From positions 1,426,001 to 1,490,000 of the forward strand of contig JAYJMM010000095.1 of assembly GCA_037349105.1 (NCBI GenBank): a stretch of 64,000 nucleotides of DNA. Direction: 5' to 3'. A program made the position numbers and the translations under genes. This DNA comes from Limnomonas spitsbergensis (taxonomy: Eukaryota; Chlorophyta; Chlorophyceae; Chlamydomonadales). Positions 31,764 to 43,630 of the stretch are shown here, piece after piece. Within the stretch, counting starts at the first letter, position 1; each line of letters begins with the position of its first letter. Under the pieces are notes generated by a model. The model was not told where the DNA came from, made no database searches, and was given only the letters and a program-made list of their open reading frames with translations.

Positions 31764-32700
31764 TGGTGATGTTGCACTGCTTATATCCACTTTGCATGAG
31801 TTTCTCAATGCGGAGCGCTTGCTGTTTTTTGCAAGCTACGAGCTGGTTCTCTCGTAGGGTATCTCTAGAGTATTTGAACTCAATGAAATAGATGATTGTG
31901 CCTGCTTTGTTAGGTTTGTGTTGGACAAGCACGATGTCGTGTTGCAGCTTCTGTTTACCCCGGGCCTCGTATTTATACCTAGTAACATGACGTTTGGGAC
32001 CCTGTTGCACAGCATTACAGGTGTGCTTGCCTTTTCACACTTTTTTGCAGACCCAAGGTCAGACATTACGAGGTCTCCCCCGATGCTGCCCTTCGAAATA
32101 GCCCTTGGCAATATTCGTCCCGTGTGGTAGCGCCGTTCAGCGTACATTTCCCCCTTTTCTGGGTGTTGGCATCCACCGGTGATATGTCCTGCACTATCCG
32201 GATGTCCACACAGAGGGCACTTGTCTGCTTTTACCGTACCTGTGCGCCAGCTTTTTGTTCCATGGACACCCATGCGTGTTCTTTTGTTCGGATAGAGTGA
32301 TGGCAGGGTGGGTCATGAAGCTGTTGCTGATTGCACCATCAGCTTTGGTCTTTATCTTTTGTCAGCCCTGGAAATACACGCTAGTCGTGTCGGACTGCCC
32401 CAGTCACCGCCTCTCATGCATGTGAGTGTGGAGTGCCCGCTCAGGTTTTCAAGGCTCTGGGGCATTGTATCAGTGGTTTCATCGGTAGGCTCGCTGGGCC
32501 TGCTAAACAGCCAGTAACCATTTTGGTACGAGGGTTCGGGTGAAACATTCACCATCCTGTCACACTTTCCTTCCAGCATTGCCGCTCTCTTTGCGTCCGC
32601 GTCCACCGTTTCGTTGCCTATATCCCCATTATGTGCCTTGACTTTATACCATGCATGAGTGAAATGCCCTATGACATATCACAAGAAAAACATAGGACCA
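31764..32700 (-). pseudogene. 3' fragment of a Dualen/RandI-like non-LTR retrotransposon
   Basis: Reading leftward, the C-terminal part of an RNase H appears first (HAWYKVKAHNGDIGNETVDADAKRAA, about 32600-32665), then a zinc motif CPLCGHPDSAGHITGGC (about 32170-32225). In another frame there follows a segment with YFIEFKYSRD, resembling the ExK core of PD-(D/E)xK/restriction-like endonucleases. RNase H, zinc motif and endonuclease in that order fits the Dualen/RandI group known from Chlamydomonas. At least one in-frame TAA (about 32350) and one frame change show decay. The left end abuts the coiled-coil exon at 31763. The endonuclease call is tentative. Confidence 0.55.
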
Positions 32701-32883
32701 AGAAATCATTCGTCTCTTTTGATCATTCGTCTCTGAGATGTAATGATGACTTTCATTATCGCATATAATTCACATGTGGGAATCAGTCACAGGCATCATG
32801 GGTAACGTTTGCCCCTCGACCGCTCTATCTGCTGCAGTGCTGCCTATTAAGATGGCCCGCCCTCCTACATCCTCATGGCAATC

Positions 32884-33687
32884 TTAGAGCCCGCCCGACG
32901 AAGACCCCACAGCACCTCCTGCCTTGGCGGAACCCTTGCGCGTGTTCTGCCTGCGCTTGAAACGGCCCTTGTTCGCTAGTGACTGAAGCGTGGGGCAAGG
33001 GGATGGATAGGACATGAACACACAGTAGGCAAGGCAGGAATTCACTGATAGTGAAGCAATGATGCTAGACATCATGCATTCAGTGGCAAGGCATTGTGAT
33101 GCAAGAAAGCCTTGCCCAACCCTGTTTCCTTAACCTCGTTTGGCCTATATGGAAGGGTAGGAAAGGGAAACATAACGTGGGTGGGAACATGAAAATGTTA
33201 CATGTAGCAAGGTTAGAAAGGCAACATGCAATGCATCCATGCTCTGACTGGCACTAAGAGCACTCACCACTAGTGTCGGCATCTCTTTTCCCACAAGCGA
33301 TGTTGCTGAGGCGGGTGGCACCACTGCTTTCTTGGGCATCGCCGTGGGCATACCCTTCCAAAGCGCGCTGCGGGTAATGCAGCTAGAAGTGGCGAGAGTG
33401 CGAGTAGGCGAGGCTGATGCGCTGCGGCTAGATGCCCCATCGTTGGCACCCATTGTTGTTGCTCTTGTAGCTGCTGGTGGGGCCGCTGCTACCGCGGGTA
33501 CTGCCGTCACCGCCCTCGGTGGGACTGCCCACTGCTGCATCTTCTGGGCCTGACATTGCAATGTCCGTACCTCTGCAGCAAGACCTATTAGCTGCGCTTG
33601 GATGCCCACTTTCTCCGCCTTCCATGCTGCATTGGCGGCCTCCATGTCCCTGATCTTGACATCGTGCGCCTTGGTAGTCGACTTGAG
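32884..33687 (-). CDS. Partial gene, two 3' exons, short coiled coil
   Basis: The exon at 33687-33268 (420 nt) starts after an acceptor TTTTGTAG and reads LKSTTKAHDVKIRDMEAANA and onward, a probable coiled coil, then an Ala/Pro/Ser-rich stretch, ending at donor GTGAGT. The last exon at 32982-32884 starts after CTTCAG, reads SLANKGRFKRRQNTRKGSAK...GGL and ends at TAA. Both joins are phase 0. The C-terminus is basic and could be a nuclear-localisation or nucleic-acid-binding tail. Upstream exons were not identified with confidence. Product unknown. Confidence 0.5.
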
Positions 33688-34259
33688 CTACAAAACGAGG
33701 GGGGGCAACAAGTAAAAAGTATGCCCCATCATCCAAAGTTGTAGGGCTTGATGAGAGGATTCTAAACATGGTCTTTAAGTTTTGTTTGGCCCAGAGGAGG
33801 AGGTCGATATAAATGGGGAGGCAAAGTGGAGGGGGGTACGTAAGGGGTTCTCGCCAAATATAATGTTGGGGGGAAATCCATATTTTTTGTAAGCATCAGG
33901 TTGAGAAGAGAGCAACGCCGTCGCTTTCTTCATGTGAAGCAATGTCGATTTGCATTATAAAATATGGCATGCCTTAACATCAGACCCCCTTGCTGGAAGG
34001 GTATGGGGGGGCGGCTCCGCTACCACAGGCACTGTTGGTCCGTCTTTAATCCATTATTGGGCCCAATGATTAAGGTGATATGATCTAAGCAATGGATCAT
34101 GGCAAGACGACGACTACAAGTGAGCATTGTGGCAAAGTCTTTTAGTGCACGCCACAGCTTGAGCATGCAGCTGAGATCCCGTACAAAGGTGAGGCCAAGC
34201 CCTAGCCACTTTGCGTTGACAAGCCCCGGCAGTTGGGGGATGTTTAGCATGAGCAAGCA

Positions 34260-34838
34260 AGGGCCAGCAATAGCTGGGTTGCGCTAATGGTTTGCAAGGT
34301 GCATGCCTGTGGCAGGAAGATCAAGCTATCAGCTATGCGGTTGCTTATCAGAGGGCACATCTTGCTGCACAAATGTGGTGCAACATGCGCCTTGGAGCCC
34401 AGTGATGCTAAGACGTGTTGCTTTTGTGGCCTTGTGTGTGGAGACAGGGCATCAGGCCATTGCAAAGCGGACTGATGAGGCAATCGCTTTAACAACAACA
34501 CGCTGGCAGTCAAGTCCCGCTGCCCCCTATTCTACCTACAATAAAGATGTCATATGCAGCTGCCCGCCGAGAAGGGTTATGTCACCAATCCATGCACGAA
34601 CAAGCCAGTGGTTTGCCCCGTCCGAGTCTGCAAGAGCGTTGAAAGCACCATCCGTCCTCATGTCTCGAGCAACCTCTTCCTAGACGACATGGAGTCAGCC
34701 CACCCTAATCAAGAGCCAACGGAGGCAAATGTGGCAAGATACGCCATCATTATTGCTCAGGAGTTTGAGGGGGTGCTGGGTAAGGAGGTCTCTAAGAAGC
34801 ACAAGGGCAAGGCGCTAAGGGGCACATGTCCAAGATGA
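34260..34838 (+). pseudogene. Decayed cysteine-rich ORF, probably mobile-element derived
   Basis: One frame carries ACGRKIKLSAMRLLIRGHIL...KTCCFCGLVCGDRASGHC, then TGA, then more coding-like sequence, then TAA, then GYVTNPCTNKPVVCPVRVC...FLDDMESAHP...ARYAIIIAQEF. The CxxC pairs and the PCTN.P..CP motif recall a zinc-binding pattern seen in mobile-element ORFs. Two in-frame stops show it is no longer functional. Family assignment is uncertain. Confidence 0.35.
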
Positions 34839-35589
34839 AGTTAGACGCTAGTGTGCTACCTAAACTCTCCCGTTTCTGAAGGATTTTGATCTCTAGCCAT
34901 CCAGGGTAATTAGGTAAGTAGGTGACCACCCGGTACCCCGGGCTGCCTCCCATGTATGTTTCAGTTTTCTTGTTTGATTGATACCAGGAGATGTGCATTG
35001 ATCATATAATAGGATAAGACCCCTTGCGTACCCGGTAATTCTGTGTATTGACTGGGAAATTAAGGCTTGACTGGGTTCCGGAGGCGTGATGGTGGGATGG
35101 TTGTCATCAGCCAGAGGTCGTTCACTTTTATTCAATGATGGGATTTTTGATTTTGATTTTGGCCACCCCCCCCCTCGCTAGAAACCAAAGACAAACAGCG
35201 CAACAAATGTATTTTGAGTTCCCATCTACCGGTAGATAGTCCCATGGCAAGCTTGGATACGCAAAATCACATTTTGTATGCATACAAAACGCTCACCAGC
35301 TGATATGTCATTACTCAGCCCTCAGGGAAATTACGATAGGCATCCATACCAAAATTATGCAGCACCGGATGTGCACATGCATATTACTGGTACATCACCT
35401 GTTCCATCTGAAAGATCATCTCCTCAGTGGCCTTGACGGCATCCGTGCGAAGAGGCGATACCTACGAGGCAAGGGAATGGAAGCTAGCTAAGCTGGACAA
35501 GGCCGGAGAATGGGCGGGCAAGGTTGGAAAATTGGCAGTCGGACAAGGGCGGGCGGGCATGGTCGAACAATTGGCGGCCAGGCAAGGTC
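34839..35589. other. Non-coding stretch
   Basis: No supported exon. Mixed composition with AT-rich parts; nothing conserved recognised. Confidence 0.4.
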
Positions 35590-35935
35590 AGGCAATTGGC
35601 AGGCTCGCTGGTTAGAAACCCAGCCTCAAGGAGCGCCTGTAAGAGAGCAAGGGAGGGTTTGGAGGCCGCCAGGTTGGGAAAGGCCTAGATTGGCAGATCG
35701 GTTTGAAACACAGCCTGGCTCACAGATCCTGCATAAAAGACCAGATGACATGGTAGCTAGGCTGAGTTCGGAATGGTCTGGATTGGCTGACCGGTATGAA
35801 ACATGGCCTCAAAAGATAGATCCAGAATGAAAGACACGAGGATTACGTAGGCCGATTTGGGAAAGGTCTGGATTGGCTGGTTGGTTTGAAACACAGCTGC
35901 AAGGACTGAGCATGCAAGAAAGCAACTGAAGACAC
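35590..35935. repeat. About 92-bp tandem repeat, four diverged copies
   Basis: The segment GATTGGCnGnnnGGTTTGAAACACAGC recurs near 35594, 35688, 35781 and 35871 (spacings 94, 93 and 90 bp) with clear divergence between copies. No coding potential was attributed to it. Confidence 0.7.
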
Positions 35936-36294
35936 GAGGACAAAAAGGGACTCGGAGGCCGACCTCAAAATATGATATGACACGCACGCAGCGCACACCT
36001 ACATTTTGAACTTTACCGGTATTTGAAAGGCTTCCGAGCTGAGCACATCGTTATCGACCAGCGATATGCACAGTTTGAACGGCCCGGCACGTGTTGTTGC
36101 GAGCTTAGTTGCAAATGCAGATTTACTCCGTCACGCAACGCATTCAGTCGTCATACATGCATCATTGCATCAAATGCCGATCCGCAAGCAACTTACGATG
36201 GATCCGCAAACCAGGCTAGATGGACCCCCGCTTGCTTGCTTGACTGTACATATTGCCTTATGTGAGTAAACAATCCAAAGCCATCGATCTTTAC

Positions 36295-36411
36295 CTGCTC
36301 GCACTCACTTGCGTTACACTGCAGAGGCCCTGCAGAGTCACCGTCCTGTGACCCGAATGAAGCTTCATCGGGTTCTATATCATACTTGTTGTTTCGCCTG
36401 AGAGAGGACAT
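36295..36411 (-). CDS. Possible first exon of a minus-strand gene
   Basis: ATG at 36411 begins MSSLRRNNKYDIEPDEASFG and runs 39 codons to a GTAAAG donor in phase 0. It may belong to the same gene as 32884-33687, whose first exon also starts in phase 0, but the intermediate exons are not evident. Weak evidence. Confidence 0.3.
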
Positions 36412-36984
36412 GGTTGAATCAATAAAACCGGAGATATGAGCTTATAACCAGCAAAGGGAGTCAGGGACGGAGGAGGACAGCAATCCAACGAAGCGCCACA
36501 CTTCAGCATGCATGATTTGAATTTTAACCAGCCGATAGAAAAAATTCGGTGCCAAAGCCGCCCTCTCCGAGAGTCAGATTGTATCATTCAAATGCTTTGA
36601 TCCGACAATATGAACCATGCACTTGATTTATTTCATAAAAGCTTCAAGTGTGTACCACGAGTGTTTACCTATAGTCATACGGTACATACTGTCAGATCAA
36701 GATCAGCCAGATCTGAGCTTGTGTCCTCCTTCACTTATGATCTACTAATATGAACTTGTCAGACACAATCTGAAACAGAATGCTTCATATAAACTCTGTT
36801 ATGGGCTGTCAAGGCCCAGAATGCAAGTCTGTTCACGGTTGGCTGGTTTACATATGGCGTAGGATACCGCTCTTGCATAAGGGGTGGTGACCCAGGCCTA
36901 TGGCTTATTAAGGTTAGACGGGGCACCAACGGCGATCTGAACAACAATAACAAGCGCTGTTCCTATCCAACATATGAAGCTTAC

Positions 36985-37069
36985 CCAAGCACTCCTCCGT
37001 GCTCATAGCCTCGGCAGCCGGCATCATTGCCTTGATATCCTCAATGCCGTCCAAGCAGAGACAGGTCAG
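36985..37069 (-). CDS. Possible isolated exon
   Basis: Between acceptor TTTTAG and donor GTAAGC the minus strand reads LTCLCLDGIEDIKAMMPAAE and onward (85 nt). Splice sites and composition look coding. Its gene is unknown and its phase does not fit the exon at 36295-36411 directly. Confidence 0.35.
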
Positions 37070-37204
37070 CTAAAACCCAGGCACATACCTTAAGCGGCTG
37101 GGGCCACTTAATGTTCATGAGCAGTCAGCACGGGGACTCAATCACATGGGTGAGCAGGGGGGTAGAAAATCTGTTTCAGATGAAGATAATAAAACCACGA
37201 AAAA

Positions 37205-40200
37205 ACCTACCAACCCTGGACATGGTGCGCAGTAGTCCCTGAACATGGAGTAGCAGTAGTCCCTGAACATGTTGCGCAGTAGTCCCTGAACATGGTGTGC
37301 AATAGTCCCTGAACATGGTGCAGCAGTAGTCCCTGAACATCATGCAGCAGTAGTCCCTGAACATGTTGCGCAGAAGTCCCTGAACATGGTGTGCAATAGT
37401 CCCTGAACATGGTGCGCAGTAGTCCATGCACATCATGCATCAGTAGTCCCTGAACATCATGCAACAGTAGTCCTGAACATCATGCAGCAGTAGTCCCTGA
37501 ACATGGAGCGCAATAGTCCTTGAACATCATGCAGCAGAAGTCCCTGAACATGGTGCGCAGTAGTCCCTGAACATGGTGTGCAATAGTCCCTCAACATGGT
37601 GCAGCAGTAGTCCCTGAACATCATGCAGAAGTAGTCCATGCACATCATGCATCAGTAGTCCCTGAACATCATGCAACAGTAGTCCTGAACATCATGCAGC
37701 AGTAGTCCCTGAACATTATGCAGCAGTAGTCCTGAACATCATGCAGCAGTAGTCCCTGAACATTATGCAGCAGGAGTCCTTGAACATGGTGCAGCAGTAG
37801 TCCCTGAACATGGTGCGCATTAGTCTTTGAACATGGTGCAGCAGTAGTCCCTGAACATGGTGCGCAGTAGTCCTTGAACATGGTGCAACAGTAGTCCCTG
37901 AACATGGTGCAGCAGTAGTCCCTGAACATGGTGCGCAGTAGTCCATGAACATCATGCAGCAGTAGTCCCTGAACATGTTGCGCAGTAGTCCCTGAACATG
38001 GTGTGCAATAGTCCTTGAACATGGTGCAGCAGTAGTACCTGAACATCATGCAGAAGTAGTCCATGCACATCATGCAGAAGTAGTCCATGCACATCATGCA
38101 TCAGTAGTCCCTGAACATCATGCAACAGTAGTCCTGAACATCATGCAGCAGTAGTCCCTGAACATCATGCAGCAGTAGTCCTGAACATCATGCAGCAGTA
38201 GTCCCTGAACATTATGCAGCAGTAGTCCTTGAACATGGTGCAGCAGTAGTCCCTGAACATGGTGCAGCAGTAGTCCCTGAACATTATGCAGCAGTAGTCC
38301 TGAACATTATGCAGCAGTAGTCCCTGAACATGGTGCAACAGTAGTCCCTGAACATGGTGCGCAGTAGTCCCTGAACATTATGCAACAGTAGTCCCTGAAC
38401 ATGGTGCAGCAGTAGTCCCTGAACATGGTGCGCAGAAGTCCCTAAACATGGTGTGCAATAGTCCCTGAACATGGTGCAGCAGTAGTCCCTGAACATCATG
38501 CAGAAGTAGTCCATGCACATCATGCATCAGTAGTCCCTGAACATCATGCAACAGTAGTCCCTGAACATCATGCAGTAGTAGTCCCTGAACATGGTGCAGC
38601 AGTAGTCCTTGAACATGGTGCAGCAGTAGTCCCTCAACATGGTGCAGCAGTAGTCCCTGAACATGGTGCAGCAGTAGTCCTTGAACATGGTGCAGCAGTA
38701 GTCCCTGAACATGGTGCGCAGTAGTCCTTGGACATCATGCAGCAGTAGTCCCTGAACATCATGCAGCAGTAGTCCTTGAACATGGTGCAGCAGTAGTCCA
38801 TGCACATCATGCAGCAGTAGTCCCTGAACATCATGCAGCAGTAGTCCATGCACATCATGCAGAAGTAGTCCATGCACATCATGCATCAGTAGACCCTGAA
38901 CATCATGCAACAGTAGTCCTGAACATCATGCAGCAGTAGTCCCTGAACATTATGCAACAGTAGTCCTGAACATCACTCATGCAGCAGTAGTCCCTGAACA
39001 TTATGCAGCAGTAGTCCTTGAACATGGTGCAGCAGTAGTCCTTGAACATGGTGCAGCAGTAGTCCATGAACATTATGCAGCAGTAGTCCCTGATCATGGT
39101 GCAGCAGTAGTCCTTGAACATGGTGCAGCAGTAGTCCTTGAACATGGTGCGCAGTAGTCCTTGGACATCATGCAGCAGTAGTCCCTGAACATGGTGCAGC
39201 AGTATTCCCTGAACATGGTGCAGCAGTAGTCCCTGAACATGGTGCAGCAGTAGTCCCTGAACATGGTGGGCAATAGTCCCTGAACATCATGCAGCAGTAG
39301 TCCCTTAACATGGTGCGCAGTAGTCCCTGAACATGGTGTGCAATAGTCCCTGAACATGGTGCAGCAGTAGTCCATGCACATGGTGCGCAGTAGTCCTTGG
39401 ACATCATGCAGCAGTAGTCCCTGAACATGGTGCAGCAGTAGTCCCTGAACATGGTGCAGCAGTAGTCCCTGAACATCATGCAACAGTAGTTCTGAACATC
39501 ATGCAGCAGTAGTCCCTGAACATCATGCAGCAGTAGTCCTGAACATCATGCAGTAGTAGTCCCTTAACATGGTGCGCAGTAGTCCCTGAACATGGTATGC
39601 AATAGTCCCTGAACATGGTGCAGCAGTAGTCCATGCACATCATGCAGAAGTAGTCCATGCACATTATGCAGCAGTAGTCCTGAACAGCATGCAGCAGTAG
39701 TCCCTGAACATTATGCAGCAGTAGTCCTTGAACATGGTGCAGCAGTAATCCTTGAACATGGTGCAGCAGTAGTCCCTGAACATGGTGCAGCAGTAGTCCT
39801 TGAACATGGTGCAGCAGTAGTCCTTGAACATGGTGCAGCAGTAGTCCCTGAACATTATGCAGCAGTAGTCCCTGAACATGGTGCAGCAGTAGTCCTTGAA
39901 CATGTTGCGCAGTAGTACCTGAACATCATGCAGCAGTAGTCCTGAACATCATGCAGCAGTAGTCCCTGAACATTATGCAGCAGTAGTCCTTGAACATGGT
40001 GCAGCAGTAGTCCCTGAACATGGTGCAGCAGTAGTCCCTGAACATTATGCAGCAGTAGTCCTGAACATTATGCAGCAGTAGTCCCTGAACATGGTGCAAC
40101 AGTAGTCCCTGAACATGGTGCAGCAGTAGTACCTGAACATGGTGCAGCAGTAGTCCCTGAACATGGTGCAGCAGTAGTCCTTGAACATGGTGCGCAGTAG

Positions 40201-43122
40201 TCCTTGAACATGGTGCATCAGTAGTCCCTGAACATGGTGCGCAGTAGTCCCTGAACATTATGCAACAGTAGTCCCTGAACATGGTGCAGCAGTAGTCCCT
40301 GAACATGGTGCGCAGAAGTCCCTAAACATGGTGTGCAATAGTTACTGAACATGGTGCAGCAGTAGTCCCTGAACATCATGCAGAAGTAGTCCATGCACAT
40401 CATGCATCAGTAGTCCCTGAACATCATGCAACAGTAGTCCTGAACATCATGCAGTAGTAGTCCCTGAACATGGTGCAGCAGTAGTCCTTGAACATGGTGC
40501 AGCAGTAGTCCCTCAACATGGTGCAGCAGTAGTCCCTGAACATGGTGCAGCAGTAGTCCTTGAACATGGTGCAGCAGTAGTCCCTGAACATGGTGCGCAG
40601 TAGTCCTTGGACATCATGCAGCAGTAGTCCCTGAACATCATGCAGCAGTAGTCCCTGAACATGGTGCGCAGTAGTCCTTGAACATGGTGCAGCAGTAGTC
40701 CCTGAACATGGTGCGCAGTAGTCCCTGAACATTATGCAGCAGTAGTCCCTGAACATGGTGCGCAGTAGTCCCTGAACATCATGCAGCAGTAGTCCCTGAA
40801 CATTATGCAGCAGTAGTCCTTGAACATGGTGCAGCAGTAATCCTTGAACATGGTGCGCAGTAGTCCTTGGACATCATGCAGCAGTAGTCCCTGAACATGG
40901 TGCAGCAGTAGTCCCTGAACATGGTGCGCAGTAGTCCTTGAACATGGTGCAGCAGTAGTCCCTGAACATGGTGCGAAGTAGTCCTTGGACATCATGCAGC
41001 AGTAGTCCCTGAACATTATGCAGCAGTAGTCCCTGAACATGGTGCAGCAGTAGTCCTTGAACATGGTGCAGCAGTAGTCCTTGAACATGGTGCGCAGTAG
41101 TCCTTGGACATCATGCAGCAGTAGTCCCTGAACATGGTGCAGCAGTAGTCCCTGAACATGGTGCGCAGTAGTCCCTGAACATCATGCAACAGTAGTCCTG
41201 AACATCATGCAGCAGTACTCCCTGAACATCATGCAGCAGTAGTCCATGCACATCATGCAGAAGTAGTCCATGCACATCATGCATCAGTAGTCCCTGAACA
41301 TCATGCAACAGTAGTCCTGAACATCATGCAGCAGTAGGTCCTGAACATTATGCAGCAGTAGTCCTGAACATCATGCAGCAGTAGTCCCTGAACATGGTGC
41401 AGCAGTAATCCTTGAACATGGTGCAGCAGTAGTCCTTGAACATGGTGCAGCAGTAGTCCCTGAACATGGTGCAGCAGTAGTCCTTGAACATGGTGCAGCA
41501 GTAGTCCTTGAACATGGTGCAGCAGTAGTCCCTGAACATGGTGCATCAGTAGTCCCTGAACATGGTGCGCAGTAGTCTTTGAACATCATGCAGCAGTAGT
41601 CCTTGAACATGGTGCAGCAGTAGTCCCTGAACATTATGCAACAGTAGTCCTTGAACATTATGCAACAGTAGTCCCTGAACATGGTGCAGCAGTAGTCCCT
41701 GAACATGGTGCAGCAGTAGTCCATGCACATCATGCAGAAGTAGTCCATGCACATCATGCATCAGTAGACCCTGAACATCATGCAACAATAGTCCTGAACA
41801 TCATGCAGCAGTAGTCCCTGAACATCATGCAGCAGTAGTCCATGCACATCATGCAGAAGTAGTCCATGCACATCATGCATCAGTAGACCCTGAACATCAT
41901 GCAACAGTAGTCCTGAACATCATGCAGCAGTAGTCCCTGAACATTATGCAACAGTAGTCCTGAACATCACTCATGCAGCAGTAGTCCCTGAACATTATGC
42001 AGCAGTAGTCCTTGAACATGGTGCAGCAGTAGTCCTTGAACATGGTGCAGCAGTAGTCCATGAACATTATGCAGCAGTAGTCCCTGAACATGGTGCAGCA
42101 GTAGTCCTTGAACATGGTGCAGCAGTAGTCCTTGAACATGGTGCGCAGTAGTCCTTGGACATCATGCAGCAGTAGTCCCTGAACATGGTGCAGCAGTATT
42201 CCCTGAACATGGTGCAGCAGTAGTCCCTGAACATGGTGCAGCAGTAGTCCCTGAACATGGTGGGCAATAGTCCCTGAACATCATGCAGCAGTAGTCCCTT
42301 AACATGGTGCGCAGTAGTCCCTGAACATGGTGTGCAATAGTCCCTGAACATGGTGCAGCAGTAGTCCATGCACATGGTGCGCAGTAGTCCTTGGACATCA
42401 TGCAGCAGTAGTCCCTGAACATGGTGCAGCAGTAGTCCCTGAACATGGTGCAGCAGTAGTCCCTGAACATCATGCAACAGTAGTCCTGAACATCATGCAG
42501 CAGTAGTCCCTGAACATCATGCAGCAGTAGTCCTGAACATCATGCAGCAGTAGTCCCTTAACATGGTGCGCAGTAGTCCCTGAACATGGTAAGCAATAGT
42601 CCCTGAACATGGTGCAGCAGCAGTCCATGCACATCATGCAGAAGTAGTCCATGCACATTATGCAGCAGTAGTCCTGAACAGCATGCAGCAGTAGTCCCTG
42701 AACATTATGCAGCAGTAGTCCTTGAACATGGTGCAGCAGTAATCCTTGAACATGGTGCAGCAGTAGTCCCTGAACATGGTGCAGCAGTAGTCCCTGAACA
42801 TGGTGCAGCAGTAGTCCTTGAACATGGTGCAGCAGTAGTCCTTGAACATGGTGCGCAGTAGTCCTTGGACATCATGCAGCAGTAGTCCCTGAACATGGTG
42901 CAGCAGTAGTCCCTGAACATGGTGCGCAGTAGTCCCTGAACATCATGCAACAGTAGTCCTGAACATCATGCAGCAGTAGTCCTGAACATCATGCAGCAGT
43001 AGTCCATGCACATCATGCAGAAGTAGTCCATGCACATCATGCATCAGTAGACCCTGAACATCATGCAACAGTAGTCCTGAACATCATGCAGCAGTAGTCC
43101 CTGAACATTATGCAGCAGTAGT
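37205..43122. repeat. 24-bp satellite array, left part
   Basis: Roughly 245 head-to-tail monomers of 24 bp with core GTCCCTGAACATGGTGCAGC. Frequent variants are CATCATGCAG, CATTATGCAG, a 23-bp form with GTCCTGAAC, and GTCCATGCACATCATG. A higher-order period of about 2994 bp is evident (blocks at 38903, 39168 and 39476 recur at 41897, 42162 and 42470). Long minus-strand frames arise because 24 is a multiple of three; the 23-bp variants break them, so they are not genes. Confidence 0.95.
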
Positions 43123-43129
43123 CCTGAAC
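43123..43129. repeat. 7-bp duplication CCTGAAC (left copy)
   Basis: CCTGAAC precedes TAGAGGGG and also follows CCCCTCTA at 57101-57107. Each satellite monomer contains this heptamer once, so the duplicate fits a target-site duplication of an insertion into one monomer. Confidence 0.65.
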
Positions 43130-43200
43130 TAGAGGGGTCCGACCCATAGAACCGCTGTGTCCCTAGGCTACTTTCGACGTACTGTTGAAATCGACAGCGC
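43130..43200 (+). repeat. Left terminal inverted repeat
   Basis: Begins TAGAGGGGTCCGACCCATAG, then CGCTGTGTCCCTAGGC and TACTTTCGACGTACTG. It aligns with the reverse complement of 57022-57100, with a short indel after the first 14 bp. Sub-terminal CTGTCGA/TCGACAG motifs follow. Confidence 0.85.
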
Positions 43201-43202
43201 GC

Positions 43203-43630
43203 TGTCAATTACTGACTTCCACTGTTGGAAATTGCGTGCGCTGTCGATAACTGTGTTGTACCTTCGAGCACTTTTCAACAGCGAAAAAACAACAGCCGAG
43301 TAGCCGAGTAGCGGAATGCACACTCTTTCCGTCATCGCCCCTACATTTAACGCTTTCGCTGGCTTTGCCTGGATTCAAATAAGAACGTCGCGATGTATGC
43401 ATATTTAAGTTTATTTAACAATGGCGGGTTTCATATGCCCTCACCACAGTTGGATTACCGGAGCTGGCTAAATTGCTTTCGCGTCGGGTTGGACGTACGT
43501 GTTGCCAAGCTTTCGTGACCGCATGGACATGCTGCCCAACTCACACACCAGCCTGGTACTGCTGGCCAGCTTGCTTGCGCGCCAGCCTAGACATGTCGCC
43601 AAGCTATCGCGCCAGCATGGACTTGCATTT
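43203..43630. other. Sub-terminal unique region
   Basis: No supported gene. Contains repeated GACAG/CTGTC motifs near the end and, at about 43510-43630, a piece similar to the start of the 34-bp array (CTGGCCAGCTTGCTTGCGCG), also found at 48230-48330. Confidence 0.5.

Noticed and set aside
37205..43122. Dozens of minus-strand open frames of 60-140 codons with YCCTMFRD-type repeats
   Set aside because: They are products of a 24-bp satellite (a multiple of three without stops). 23-bp monomers shift the frame repeatedly, and neighbouring frames are equally open.
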